Shown one piece after another: positions 53,847 through 64,000 of a stretch of DNA of 64,000 nt (positions are counted from its first letter, which is position 1; the number at the start of each line of letters is the position of its first letter). A model generated the notes under the pieces. It worked only from the letters and a program-made list of their open reading frames with translations, had not been told where the DNA came from and ran no database searches. Position numbers and translations under genes: made by a program. This stretch comes from Viola odorata (Eukaryota > Streptophyta > Magnoliopsida > Malpighiales > Violaceae): assembly GCA_963691705.1 (NCBI GenBank), contig OY829541.1, positions 38,147,661 through 38,211,660 on the forward strand, in the 5' to 3' direction.

Positions 53847-55606
53847 AGCTTATTCTCCATTATTGTTCAGACTTTGGATGGTATTGGAACATAAATAGTT
53901 TAGCATTGTTCTCTATCTTGCCCGAATATGCATTCGCCGCATGCTAGGAGTTCCACTTAAGGAATTAAAGTCCCTAATAATGAACAAAAGCTTTCAAAAC
54001 AATGTTTCTTGCACCATATTAAGATTTCCTACCACTTTTCTGTATGAACAAAAAGTTATTCTTGCAAGTTTTATGCGAAGTGTGATTTTTTAAAACAAAC
54101 TTCAGAGCGTACTGGATTCAGATCTGGCTCTGGTCTGAATCCCAAAATAGGCAGATAGATACTTGTGTTTGGCTCAATTCAGCAGTCAGCAATATGGTAG
54201 ATACTATCAATGAATTGACAGGTTTTTTGCGCTCATTGACATTCCTTTTTAGAGTTGAACCACTATTTTTAAATTTGCCGGATTCAGACAAAATCTTGTT
54301 TGTCGTGTTAGTCCACTCAAGAGTAAAATGTTCACAACAAGGCACGAGCATGAGTTCTTTCTGTAGCTCTTGTGAAATTATAGGGTTCTTACATGGACTA
54401 CATGCAAGTTCAATGTAAATTGTAAAGTTAAGATTATCAATCACAAATGCCCAAGTATTAAGAAACAAGCCTTTCCTTATTTAAGAGCAAATCTAGGTGT
54501 TTGCTACACAGTATGAAGACCTGGTCTCATGTAGAGTCCTCTTATGTACATTCCTATCTATATTTATAAAAATAAAAATAAAAAGAGCAAAGATCTCTTC
54601 ACGCCGACTAACGTAAGCTGCTACTGCCAGAACTCACATACATATAGGTACTAGCTACCAATATACCATAAAAATAGTCATACTATCAATGAAGGTGCAC
54701 AAGTAGCAAAATTGAAACTCATTTATGCATCAACCGATAACAGTTAAGCTCAAACTATAGCGAGGCCGCAAGTGCTAAAAGATCAAGAATAATATGTAAC
54801 CTGGAGCTCAAAGATGAAAACCAGAATTTACCATGAAGGCCAGGCCTAAACATTTGAAACTACTGCTCGCAACAATACACAACAGCGCTGCAAGTATATC
54901 GAACATCTTAAATTCAAACGACAAAAGTTGAGTACACCAACTGCTGTTATCCACTAAACCACAACAACTAAATCAGATCAAATAAATGAAATGAGACCTC
55001 ATATTAGTCACAACTCACAATGCAACAAATATCGTCAAGGTCACAAGAAAAATGTGTTCTTTGTTCCAAAAAAGAAACTCTTGCAGAAACTTGATTCCTT
55101 TCCTAAACTAAGAGAACATAGTTCTCTTTCTTGTAGACGTTATTGATGAACACTAATATGCTAAGTAAAGGACAAGTCTACCACGAAACTAAACTAATAA
55201 TTTCAGAGGACTCTTCAGTCTACATAGTAATTTCACAACAAAGTTATGTTCAAGTACATATTCAAAAACAGACCTGCATTATTTATTAAACCTAGAATTG
55301 GTCATCCATGAGAAATTTATCCATTAATTACTTCACTCAAGAGTCTGGTAGAGACTCTTTAAGTTTACAAAAATTTCCACATCAAGAACTCCTCTCCAGA
55401 TTTTGATATAACAATAAATAAACCAGAACATTAATCGATTGTATTAAACACTTCTAGCAGTTGAAAGTTCCAACACTTCTTATCGTAAAGTATGAAACAA
55501 TGAACTTTATCTACATCTTTTTTTGTTCGTAGTTGACTCTTTTAGCATTTTACAACACACCAGCTACTCGAGAGAAGAACAAGGAAAGAATGGGAGGAGA
55601 AAAAAG
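53847..55606. other. Convergent 3' regions, no gene seen
   Basis: Lies between the uL18-family gene (plus) and the coiled-coil gene (minus). It holds their presumed 3' UTRs. Short ORFs at 54118-54468 have no recognisable domain and are not supported. Confidence 0.5.
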
Positions 55607-58060
55607 TCACCCACGTGTAGTACGAGACTCTTTTCCACCAAGTGTCTGAATTATAGCTTCCAAAAGTTTGATTTCACTATCACGCTTGGAAATTTCATCT
55701 TGCTTTGAGCGTAGCTCTTCCATGTGCAATTCAAATACCTCTGCAGCCAGGAAGAAGATAATGTCTCAGAAATTTCACAGCTCCAGTATTGTTTGTTAAT
55801 TGTTACAAACTTGTTCATAACAAGAAATTAAAGCAATAAAAGAATAATCATGACAACAAATGAATCTGAAAATAATTATAGCTAATAGATTTCTTGAGTT
55901 CATATAGAGTTAAAATTAAAATAAAATTCAAAGAAGCTGCAATAACCTAAAGCACCATATATCATTAAAGCCTGCAACTGATGGCAAGCACGGGATTATC
56001 TTACTTGGACTTAACTTAGATTTTATGCAGTAATATTTTTGTAAACTTTCACAAAAGACATTCCACAACAAGTGGAGCACAACCATTAGACAATGTTCAT
56101 GTCACAGTGCTCGACAGTTGGATCATTAGATAAGCTATCCGGAACAGAAATGTCTAGAATTCAGATCAATGCTAACTATTCTACCAAATTTATCATCTGA
56201 GAAGATTTGTGCACATACTTGTTGTGTTCTCCAATTCTCTTGTAATCTCTTGCGTACGTAATTCAGCAGCCTTTTGCGCCGCCTCAGCCTGTCTCTTTTC
56301 TGCACGAGCACGGGCACCAGCGGAGATGGCAGCATCTAGTTCCCTCTCCAAAGTTTCTACTCTTTGTTCAAGAACCTGCCCATAAAAGTCAGATTGCATA
56401 CTAGGAACAGCATATCACTCCTTATAATGACTTTGTAGCATATTCTGAAATTACAGGCAACAATTGACTAAACATAAGGGTATGACACCAACATGTAACA
56501 TCCAATAGAATACAGCAATATATCTCTTTAAAAATGAGTAATGCAGTGGGCATGCAGAAGCAATCAAGTAATTTGTAAAATCATTGCAACACCACAAAAT
56601 CAATGAATTAATTCTTTCTTCTGAAGTACATTTTTAGCATGCAAGAACACCCCTTTTCTAAAATTTAAAGGGAGAACTTTAGTGAAGAGCTATGATAGCA
56701 TCAACTCAAGGCACTAGTAGCAAAAACTTTCCAGAGTATGGCCTCATTTGTTACAATAGTCCAGAAATATGACTACACATTTGTCCAATTCATATTACAA
56801 ATATCCGTATAGGCTTGCAAATTTGGATCTAACCTATTATATCAAGAACCCCTATGACAGACAAATGTGATGTGTCCTATGCAGTGTAGCCTAGTTTAGC
56901 ATCATGCTCAAGAAGTTTTGAAGTGGTACCTGCAACTCCAAAACAAAACTTCAACTGAATTTGAAATGAAAATTGAGAAGTATGATCCGATCCAATAGAC
57001 AAATTAGGTTCAAATAAGAAAAGAAGGAACCCTTCCACCATTAAGACATAAATGAACCATGTTTAAAGAGTTCTTAGAAGATCAAGATTAATTGAATAGC
57101 ATACAAGGAACTAATGGATACATCTCAAGCTTCATAGAACGCATTTTAGTGTCCATAAAGATGAATGGACAATTTCAAGACAGCAAACAAAAATATACTG
57201 ATGCATGAAGAATATGAAAGTTGTAGGAAGATTAGCCAAAGTACTTCAACCGCAAGCCCAAGCTTGGAGCTAAGTAACAACCGTTGGAATAATAAAAGTC
57301 AAGGTAGAGCCACCCAACAGAGAAAACTCCTCTTACTTAAATAGATGAGTATAAATCACATAAACTGACCATATTGGACCGATGAAAATCAAAGAATCCA
57401 AAACCACCGCTATTTCACACATACATGACTAAAAGAACCAGAACTTCCTGCATATCCTCTAATTGTGAACTATACACTACAGTGTCCAATCCACTAGAAT
57501 AAGTCATCCTTTCAAATGGGCACTCGTCAACCATGTTCAAACTGATCACAGCATTAACCAATTATCCTAAAAGAAAAACTAAAACCAATAAAGAAATGCA
57601 TTTCCAGAATTCACTACATCCTTATTTACAGGTAAACATAGCACTACTCTTTGGAGCCACGGGTGTAGTAAACACGAAACCCAGATTGACAGATTGTGAA
57701 ATTGACCAATCGTTGGAAAGAACGCAAGAATCCGGCCAGCATACATGCATATGATTCATCACTTAAAGGATACACACCAGAAAACAGTAAAACCGCACAT
57801 AAAAAAATCCAATAAAATAAGGAATACAAGAAAGAATTAACATGAAAAAGAAAGAAAGAAAAGGGAGGAAGTACTTTGATGGTACGAGCTTGTTCAGAGC
57901 TGAGGGAGGCTTTAGCGAAGGTGTCGTCATCGACAAAGACAGCTTTCTTGGTGAGTAATTTATGGAGAGAGTCGATATTCGATGCCATCTCCGTTATATT
58001 GCCTACAGCAGCTTTCCATCTCTCGTCACTGCTTCCTTTCCCTTCCTCTTCCATTCTCAT
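55607..58060 (-). CDS. Conserved plant coiled-coil protein, three exons, 158 residues
   Basis: Exons 57875-58060, 56219-56375 and 55607-55740 join in frame with GT-AG introns. The start at 58060 gives MRMEEEGKGSSDERW; a second ATG two codons later is equally possible. Residues about 15-62 are a helical, conserved-looking N-terminus (WKAAVGNITEMASNIDSLHK). Residues about 63-150 are an almost continuous coiled coil (VLEQRVETLERELDAAIS, ARARAEKRQAEAAQKAAEL, then KVFELHMEELRSKQDEISK and IKLLEAIIQTLGGKES). There is no signal peptide or membrane segment. I do not recognise a functional name. The clean splicing and reading frame support a real gene. Confidence 0.75.
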
Positions 58061-58409
58061 GCTTCCTCTAACTACAACTCAGCTGAGCTGCCTTAAAGCC
58101 TTGTTTTTTTCCTTCTTTTCTTCTTTTTAGTTTTTAAAATACTGTTTGTGTTCTGTATTTTTAGAGAGAGGTTTCATAAAATCAAGTAAAAACAATAAAG
58201 AAGTGTTTCATTTTGTGATGTAATTGAACATCTTGTGCTTTTTCCCTCTTATAAGATTGATCATATTTATGTTAAAATAATACTAAAATTTATACAAATT
58301 ATGTTATAAAATTAGGGTAGAATTGAACCATTTGATTCGCTTCATAAATTTATACAACTATTATATTTCAATTTCATCTGGGTTTTTTTCTCAAAATCGG
58401 ACCATAGCA
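58061..58409. other. Promoter side of the coiled-coil gene
   Basis: AT-rich. No clear TATA box is assigned and no other feature is seen. Confidence 0.35.
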
Positions 58410-59300
58410 GACTATAGGATTGTTTACCGAATTACCGTACCGTAATTTCATAAATTCGGTCGGTATTTTTTCCCAATTTTTTACTATTCGGTATACTGAA
58501 TTACCATCCGAACTTATTTTGACAGTTTCGATAATACCGAATCTATCGTACCATTTTTAATATTAATATATTTTTATTGAATATTTATTACCACATAGTA
58601 TAAAATTCTCTGAAAAGGCCACTCTTTTCACTTTTCTTCCCTAAATCAAATCATCCATCTCTGATGCTCCTCTCTTCATAGACAAATTTCTCTTCCTCCT
58701 CCTCTTCGGTCCTCCTCCTATTACTACAACCATGGTATCGGTTGTGACTCAATTGGCTACGGGTCTTACTATCTTAGCCGGACCGGTCCTAGTCAAATCG
58801 GAAGGGGTAGGCGTGTGAGTGACACGCACCGCCATGCTTGATGATAAGTATGTTGCTTTTATTTTTGGGTTTTATTTTAGTTGATGATTCTTGGATATAC
58901 ATGCTTTTGTTCTTGATGAATTTGTTGTTATCTTAATTTGATATACTAATTATGTAATTTTTTTGCTGGTTATGATATGGATTATCTCCTGTGAGTTTTT
59001 GATTTAGTCGATCGTTGTGTTTACAAAATATTTCTGATGTCATTTCTGTGGGTCTTGATGGTAAATAGTTATGCTTGATGTTTTGGCATGCGTTTGTTCT
59101 TTTGGGTTTCTGGTTTTGGCATTAGTGATGCTGGTGAATTGTGATGGTACTGGAAGAAATAATTTGGTCTGGTACATTCGTTACCGAACTAATTTCGGTC
59201 AGCATGATACGGTATCAAATATAGTACGGTACGATATCCATTTTAACTCATTTGGTATACTAAATACCAAAAACTTTCTACCGTACTGACTGTTGGATAG
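58410..59300. mobile_element. Probable DNA transposon remnant with CGGTA/TACCG-rich ends
   Basis: 58425-58560 is full of TACCG/CGGTA motifs (ACCGAATTACCGTACCG, CGGTATACTGAATTACC). 59170-59285 has the inverse (GATACGGTATCAAATATAGT, TACGGTACGATATCC). They act as loosely inverted subterminal repeats. Exact ends and a target duplication were not found. The middle carries a gene-like start (next entry). Confidence 0.4.
58732..58818 (+). pseudogene. Captured 5' gene fragment (28 codons then stop)
   Basis: A pyrimidine-rich leader like a 5' UTR (58620-58730) precedes ATG 58732, which reads MVSVVTQLATGLTILAGPVL then VKSEGVGV and a stop. The start recalls small plant proteins that begin with a hydrophobic MV..VT.LA.G...LAG..LVKS segment before a DnaJ-type zinc region, but that match is from memory. 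Intron-like T-rich sequence follows, suggesting capture at DNA level. Confidence 0.3.
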
Positions 59301-59738
59301 CCTAAGTTGACCATGTATACCTCTATTAAAGTCAAAGTCGAGACCTTTATATTTATTTATGTTAATAATGAATTTTTTTAAGGTAGAATTTTCTAGAAGG
59401 ATGAAGAACGAAAATAAATTTCATTCCACTTTTTAAAAAAACTTAGTTATTTTTTCTCGAATATCATTATACTTTCAAGATTTTTATAGAGATTATTCAC
59501 AGTGTTTAGAGTTAAAAATTTGAAAATATTATGTTATATTTTACCTAAAATAAACATCCAAAATTATTGAAAACGATTACGTTTATAACATTTCTTCATT
59601 ATCAAACAATAAAATGTTACCGGTGGGATAAAAAAACTAGTCAAATGTTTATAAAGAATAGACATACTATACCCACGTGATTGCCCTTTTTTAAAAATTA
59701 AAACATTAAGTGAAGAAAAATTCGAATTGCATTATTTG

Positions 59739-60580
59739 TGATGCGATGACATATGACTTCATTTCAGCGATGAATGAGCACACATTCGGAGGCCGAGAGA
59801 CATGCCTAGAGTCACCATAAGTATGTGAGATTCGTGCCAGCCCGAGGTCACCCGCGTGGTCGAGCTTTCCCCTAGACTTGCCCAAGACAGCCATGAAGAC
59901 TGCACTTGGCGACATACTGCCAGACAATAGCTGCACCTGGCGACATACCGCCAGGAGCAGACAAAAATTGTTGTCTTCTGAAGCGAGGCTAGCGACATAC
60001 CGTTAAGCCTCTAACGGTATGTTATGTCGCTAGAAACGTTTTTGGCTTCCGAGAAAGCTTGTTTTAAGGATTTTCCATCACCTATAAATAGCTTTCTCCT
60101 TCATTTTTCTTCCTTAGTTCTTGATGAGTGCTTATTGCTTGAGTTAGAGAGTACTCCTCCCTCTAAACACCTTAAAATCTCCTTGTAAGGATCAAGCTTA
60201 GGAGGCTCCTTGATTCATTTCAAGTAAAACTCCTTCTACCTTCAATCTTTAATTACTTGTTCTTAGTGCAATTGAATAGAACTTTAGGTACTTTGTGTTG
60301 ATTGAATATTATGGATCCCCACTGGTGGATGATTGAATACAAGTTGATTTAGATGTTTGTCTATTGATTAATCATTTATGATTGGATTATTAACCGCAAA
60401 TCATCTCTTAAATTCTCAGATTTTTGTTCTTCTTCCTTCTCTAAAATTCCGCAGCGTTTCTTCTCTAATCCATCTCCAATTTTTGTGTTTCTTGTTCAAA
60501 ATTGATTGGGTTTTGTCGGGTAACTCAAGCTAGATCTATTGGCACGATCCGACTCATTAAAACAAGGCCAGATCGCATCA
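59739..60580 (+). mobile_element. Solo LTR (842 bp) with TSD ATTTG
   Basis: Ends TGATGCGAT...ATCGCATCA are perfect 9-bp inverted ends beginning TG and ending CA. The flanks 59734-59738 and 60581-60585 are both ATTTG. It holds a TATA box (CACCTATAAATAGC, about 60080-60093) followed by a transcribed-leader-like region. It also has short direct repeats GGCGACATAC.GCCAG (about 59910-59955) and a hairpin CCGTTAAGCCTCTAACGG (about 60000-60017). No internal coding sequence or second LTR is present. Strand is given by the TATA box. Recombination between two LTRs is the usual origin. Confidence 0.85.
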
Positions 60581-60585
60581 ATTTG

Positions 60586-62749
60586 TTTATTCAATTTGTT
60601 CCGATTAGTCTCTAACTTTATAATTTTACCCGAATTTTGTTAATTTGACACTTAAGATAAGTCATTAATTCAATTAGCAAAAATATAAAGTAGATCAATA
60701 ATTAAATCAGTAAGTATATATTATAGTTATCAAAATTGAATCGGATAAAGTCCTGAATCAAGAGTCGGTAGTTTAACCACTAATTTTTCAAGTTAAGTGA
60801 GTTATTAAAAAATATAATATGTATGCATATTTATACCCAATTTTCAAACAAAATATAACAACTTAGTAAAATCTTAAAATTATAATAAAATAAATATCTA
60901 CATAATTTATACAAATAATACACCGACAAAAATGATTCAAATATTAATTAATAGAATAAGGAACTCAAAAGTATAAAACCATTGTACATTTTCCCACTAG
61001 TATGTAGCAAATTACAAAAGTAAAGAATATATATATAATCATTTTGTTTAATTGAATTAGGAAATTGCATTTTCTCCATCTAATTTTATGATTTTACGAA
61101 TTATAATTTTGCTTCGTCTAAATAAATAAAAACACTAATCAAAAGCGACATTATTTATTAAAAAAAATATAAAAAAATTATGATTCGTTCGGTTTTTTAG
61201 GAAATTATTTGGGTCATTGGGTCACAAAAGTAGAAGCCTTTTACTTAAATACGAGACTTTTTTACATTTTCAGTCCAACAACTAAACAAATCCACTTAAA
61301 TTTTAAGAAATTATGCACGTAATGTATTTAATAAGATAAATATAATTTACTTCTTTGACCCCACTGTCTTCCTAATGTCTTATTTTTTTTCCATTTAATT
61401 TACTTCTTTTTCGTCTTTTTTAGTTACCTTTGAATATAATGACACCTTAAAAAAGGGGAAAAAAGGAAATTAAAGATGATTAAATATTAAAATGCAACTT
61501 ACGCTCCATTTTGGTTGTTTCCTAGCTATCCTATTCCTATACATCAACATCTTGTTGACTCATAGTCGTATCACAAAGAACTCAATTAATTAAGCAAAGC
61601 TTTAATTAAAGGAACCTCCACTCTAACTATAGTTGGTTAATGCGTATGCGTGTGTTATTGCAAGGACATTTCTTTGCAATTTCGACTTCGACTTGCACAC
61701 GAAGTTGTTGTTGGACAATTAGGTTAGTGTATATTCTCTTTATCAGCGTAAATTATGAGTTCAATATCTAATATTATAATGATAATTAATAATATAATTA
61801 TTTTAAAAAAGATAATTAAATACGCTCTTATTCAAATCTAATATATGAAAAAAATATGAAATTTGAGAAAAAATGTACATGGTATGATCCGTGTTGAAAA
61901 ATTAACGAAAAAAATGAAAAATAATAAAAAATAACTTGCAAGGAAAAATTAAATTATCTTTTATTATCGTAAACCCAATTATATTTGTAACATTTTTTTC
62001 CTTCAAAATGTGATAATTTTTTCAATTTCTTACCATTTTTTGGGATGGTAAAATATAAATTACATAACCATTATATTATAAAATAAATTATAAATTAGGG
62101 AGAGAAATGAGGAACAAGTTTGTCACAGTCTTCGGTCAACACAGTTGTATTTTTTCTAAAAATAAACCTCAATTTGTTTGAAGTTGAGAATATATGCACA
62201 GTTTTCCTTGGTAATTTATTCTATTTTTGCATAACAATTAAGTTGAGAATATATTTTATGGTTATTGGTGGTGTGATCCACGCGCCTTAAGAAACAACTA
62301 GGCCAACCCTGCAGAATTGCCTCCAGGGTTAAATCTCAATGGCGATGCTAACAAAATGTGGGACCCACTGAGCGTGCTGAAGAAGTTTACTGAAAAGAAA
62401 GAAAGAGTACTCTTCTAATTTAATCTAACCAAAGGCTCGACCTCTGAAAACACAATTATTCATAAATAAACTTTTGAAAAGAGATGGTCTGTTTTTAAAT
62501 CTCACAACTAACAATTCTTGATTTCGAATTAATTAGTCTAGTAGGGACATGAACACCAACTGGATGGAGGTGGGGGTGTTAAAAAAAAAGAACTACTTAT
62601 ATTTTTTTTAATTATATTAAACAATTTACGCTTCTAATTAGAAACTAATTAAAAACATTAACAGAGTAAAGATATATAAATTAGAAGTTCAGAAGCAATT
62701 TGGGTGGATGACATCACTGCCATATTTTGCTCTCTGAGTATTATTATTG
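60586..62749. other. AT-rich intergenic region, no gene
   Basis: No reading frame of note, no repeat with clear ends and no RNA gene recognised. Homopolymer runs are frequent. Confidence 0.5.
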
Positions 62750-62790
62750 TACTCCCTCCGTCATTTTATAGATGACGACGCCCCAAGGTC
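62750..62790. repeat. Stowaway-like terminal sequence in the promoter of the EAR-motif gene
   Basis: TACTCCCTCCGTCATTTTAT followed by AGATGACG is the typical left end of Stowaway elements. I found no facing right end, so it is a fragment or a diverged element. It lies about 320 bp upstream of ATG 63074. Confidence 0.45.
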
Positions 62791-63073
62791 AATTCCCAAA
62801 ATCCGGTTTTAGTTGACGCCTTCGATTGTTGTGCCGTCCTTGGGTGCGTAATGACGATTTTGGCCCTCAAACGACACGTCGTTTGGCTCGAAAAGTTGCA
62901 GGTCGTCTGGGGTCTGAGGGAAGTGAAATTGAAAACCCAATCAAAACGCGCGGCAATTTCACTTTTCATCCCTGTTCTTAAACAGAGGCATCACCCCTCT
63001 CACTCCCAATCTTCATTAATCCTTTACCTCCCTCACTTCTTCTTTTTGTTCTTCTGAGTTGAGATTAGGGTAA

Positions 63074-63679
63074 ATGGAGGGGAAATGTTTTGATAATTCA
63101 CAGTATGACAGTTGTATCCAGTTTGATAATTCTGGAAATATGTTTGTGCAAGATTCTGTCGTTGGCGACGATGAAGAAATGATTGGAGATGATGGGGGTC
63201 CCATATCCGATGAAATTGTTGCAGATACGTATGAGAAAGAGGAGAAAGAAAGCATGATTGAGGATATGGGTGGGCAAGAAGAGAGCTCGCGGTTGAATTT
63301 CAGAGAGGAAGAGTCGATGGATGGGCAAGCTGTGGAGGAGATTCGGCTCCTTTCTAGGGTTATTGACGTTGCAAACAATGTCAACGAGGTAAGGAACGTA
63401 AAACCCCCTTTTGATTTTGATTTAAATGAAATTCCCTTGTCGGAAAACACCCCCCCTCTTTACTCGGGTGATAAGGAACATCGTAGTTTTGATTTAAATG
63501 AAATTCCCTCTGGTGGTGCTGATGAAGAAGATCCTGAAATCGCAAAATCACTAGTCCCTGAAGGAAGAGATTTTGACTTGAATAAACTACCAAGTGCTGG
63601 ACAATGGCATTTTTCAGATGGTGTTGAAGAGAGGGCAATCATCATCATGATGCGGATCCTTCTTCCAGAATACCATTAG
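63074..63679 (+). CDS. Acidic protein with three DLNxxP EAR motifs (201 residues)
   Basis: A single open frame from ATG 63074 (MEGKCFDNSQ), the first ATG after a TA-rich leader. Residues 1-100 are acidic (GDDEEMIGDDGG, EKEEKES). Three similar motifs follow: DLNEIP at 116-121, DLNEIP at 140-145 and DLNKLP at 168-173, each preceded by F or FDF. DLNxxP is the EAR repression motif known to recruit TOPLESS-type co-repressors. There is no DNA-binding domain, so it could be a co-repressor adaptor; this is inference. A second possibility is a fragment of a larger gene. The family is not recognised. Confidence 0.65.
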   Translation: MEGKCFDNSQYDSCIQFDNSGNMFVQDSVVGDDEEMIGDDGGPISDEIVADTYEKEEKESMIEDMGGQEESSRLNFREEESMDGQAVEEIRLLSRVIDVANNVNEVRNVKPPFDFDLNEIPLSENTPPLYSGDKEHRSFDLNEIPSGGADEEDPEIAKSLVPEGRDFDLNKLPSAGQWHFSDGVEERAIIIMMRILLPEYH

Positions 63680-63881
63680 AGAATTAATGTACAACTATGT
63701 TATGTGGTGTAAATCATTTTCGTAGGCAATGTTTTTATCTAGATCGTGGGAATTCTTGATTTTTGTTCCCAAAAATTGCAATATTGTGGTTTCTCTGTAA
63801 ATGCGGATAATGTAAATGTGCAATATATGAATATTAAAACGGATAATTTTTATTGAAAATCACCAAGAGTTACATATGATT

Positions 63882-64000
63882 TCAATCAGACTTGGGAATT
63901 GCAGGAACCCTGTTGGCAAACTTGTTGGATGCCTTGACCACAACATGCATTTGGTTGAGGCTCAGCCTCAAACAGTCCCTTGATGCCTCCAACCTGGAAA
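63882..64000 (-). CDS. 3' end of a minus-strand gene, truncated by the window
   Basis: On the minus strand an open frame enters from the right edge and ends SNKFANRVPAIPKSD, stop at 63882. A CAG at 63994-63996 could be a splice acceptor for the last exon. An AATAAA signal (plus-strand TTTATT, about 63848-63853) follows about 30 bp after the stop, which supports a real 3' end. Only about 39 codons are visible and the protein is not identified. The gene is convergent with the EAR-motif gene, with about 200 bp between the stops. Confidence 0.4.
   Translation of the reverse strand, partial: SRLEASRDCLRLSLNQMHVVVKASNKFANRVPAIPKSD

Noticed and set aside
54118..54468. 116-codon minus-strand ORF
   Set aside because: No recognisable motif, located in the convergent 3' region, with a shadow ORF on the other strand.

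Overview
This window is nuclear DNA from a flowering plant, most probably a eudicot. The evidence is spliced genes with short GT-AG introns, a TFIIIA gene carrying the plant-only 5S rRNA-mimic exon (P5SM), Tat-lineage Ty3/gypsy elements with a second RNase H, a Sirevirus-type Ty1/copia element, and MULE, hAT and Stowaway-like DNA transposons. No species is assigned. Exon borders were read by eye from frame continuity and splice dinucleotides.

Left part (1-27713): two large Tat-lineage retrotransposons lie head to head with their 5' LTRs facing across about 1 kb. Element 1 (minus strand) runs off the left edge; its 5' LTR is 10530-11118 and its gag-pol is at 4570-10443. Element 2 (plus strand, 12168-27713, 15.5 kb) is complete, with LTRs of 513 and 514 bp and a 5-bp AAAAT duplication. 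Behind pol, each element has a tandem-repeat spacer and then genes on the opposite strand. Element 2 has four such antisense ORFs (called A-D here). TATA boxes are clear upstream of A, C and D. A and B contain introns that look spliceable only in the antisense direction.

Middle part (27714-41494): transposon debris surrounds one intact gene. There is a Stowaway-like MITE, a long-inverted-repeat element, a hAT-type element with seven internal ~103-bp repeats and an 8-bp TSD, and a long-TIR MULE with a perfect 9-bp TSD. The gene is a 10-exon CD2BP2/Lin1-like U5 snRNP protein (32140-37430, minus).

Right part (41495-64000): a TFIIIA gene (nine C2H2 fingers) is split inside finger 5 by a very young gag-only Sirevirus (43072-49095, TSD TATCC, LTRs about 0.3% different). 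Next come a two-exon uL18-family ribosomal-like gene, a three-exon coiled-coil gene on the minus strand, a transposon-like segment with a captured gene start, a solo LTR (59739-60580, TSD ATTTG), and an intronless ORF with three DLNxxP EAR motifs. The end of a minus-strand gene lies at the right edge.

The host genes do not form a pathway, although TFIIIA and the uL18-like protein both belong to the translation apparatus. The main stories are the antisense gene cassette of the Tat elements and the recent disruption of TFIIIA.
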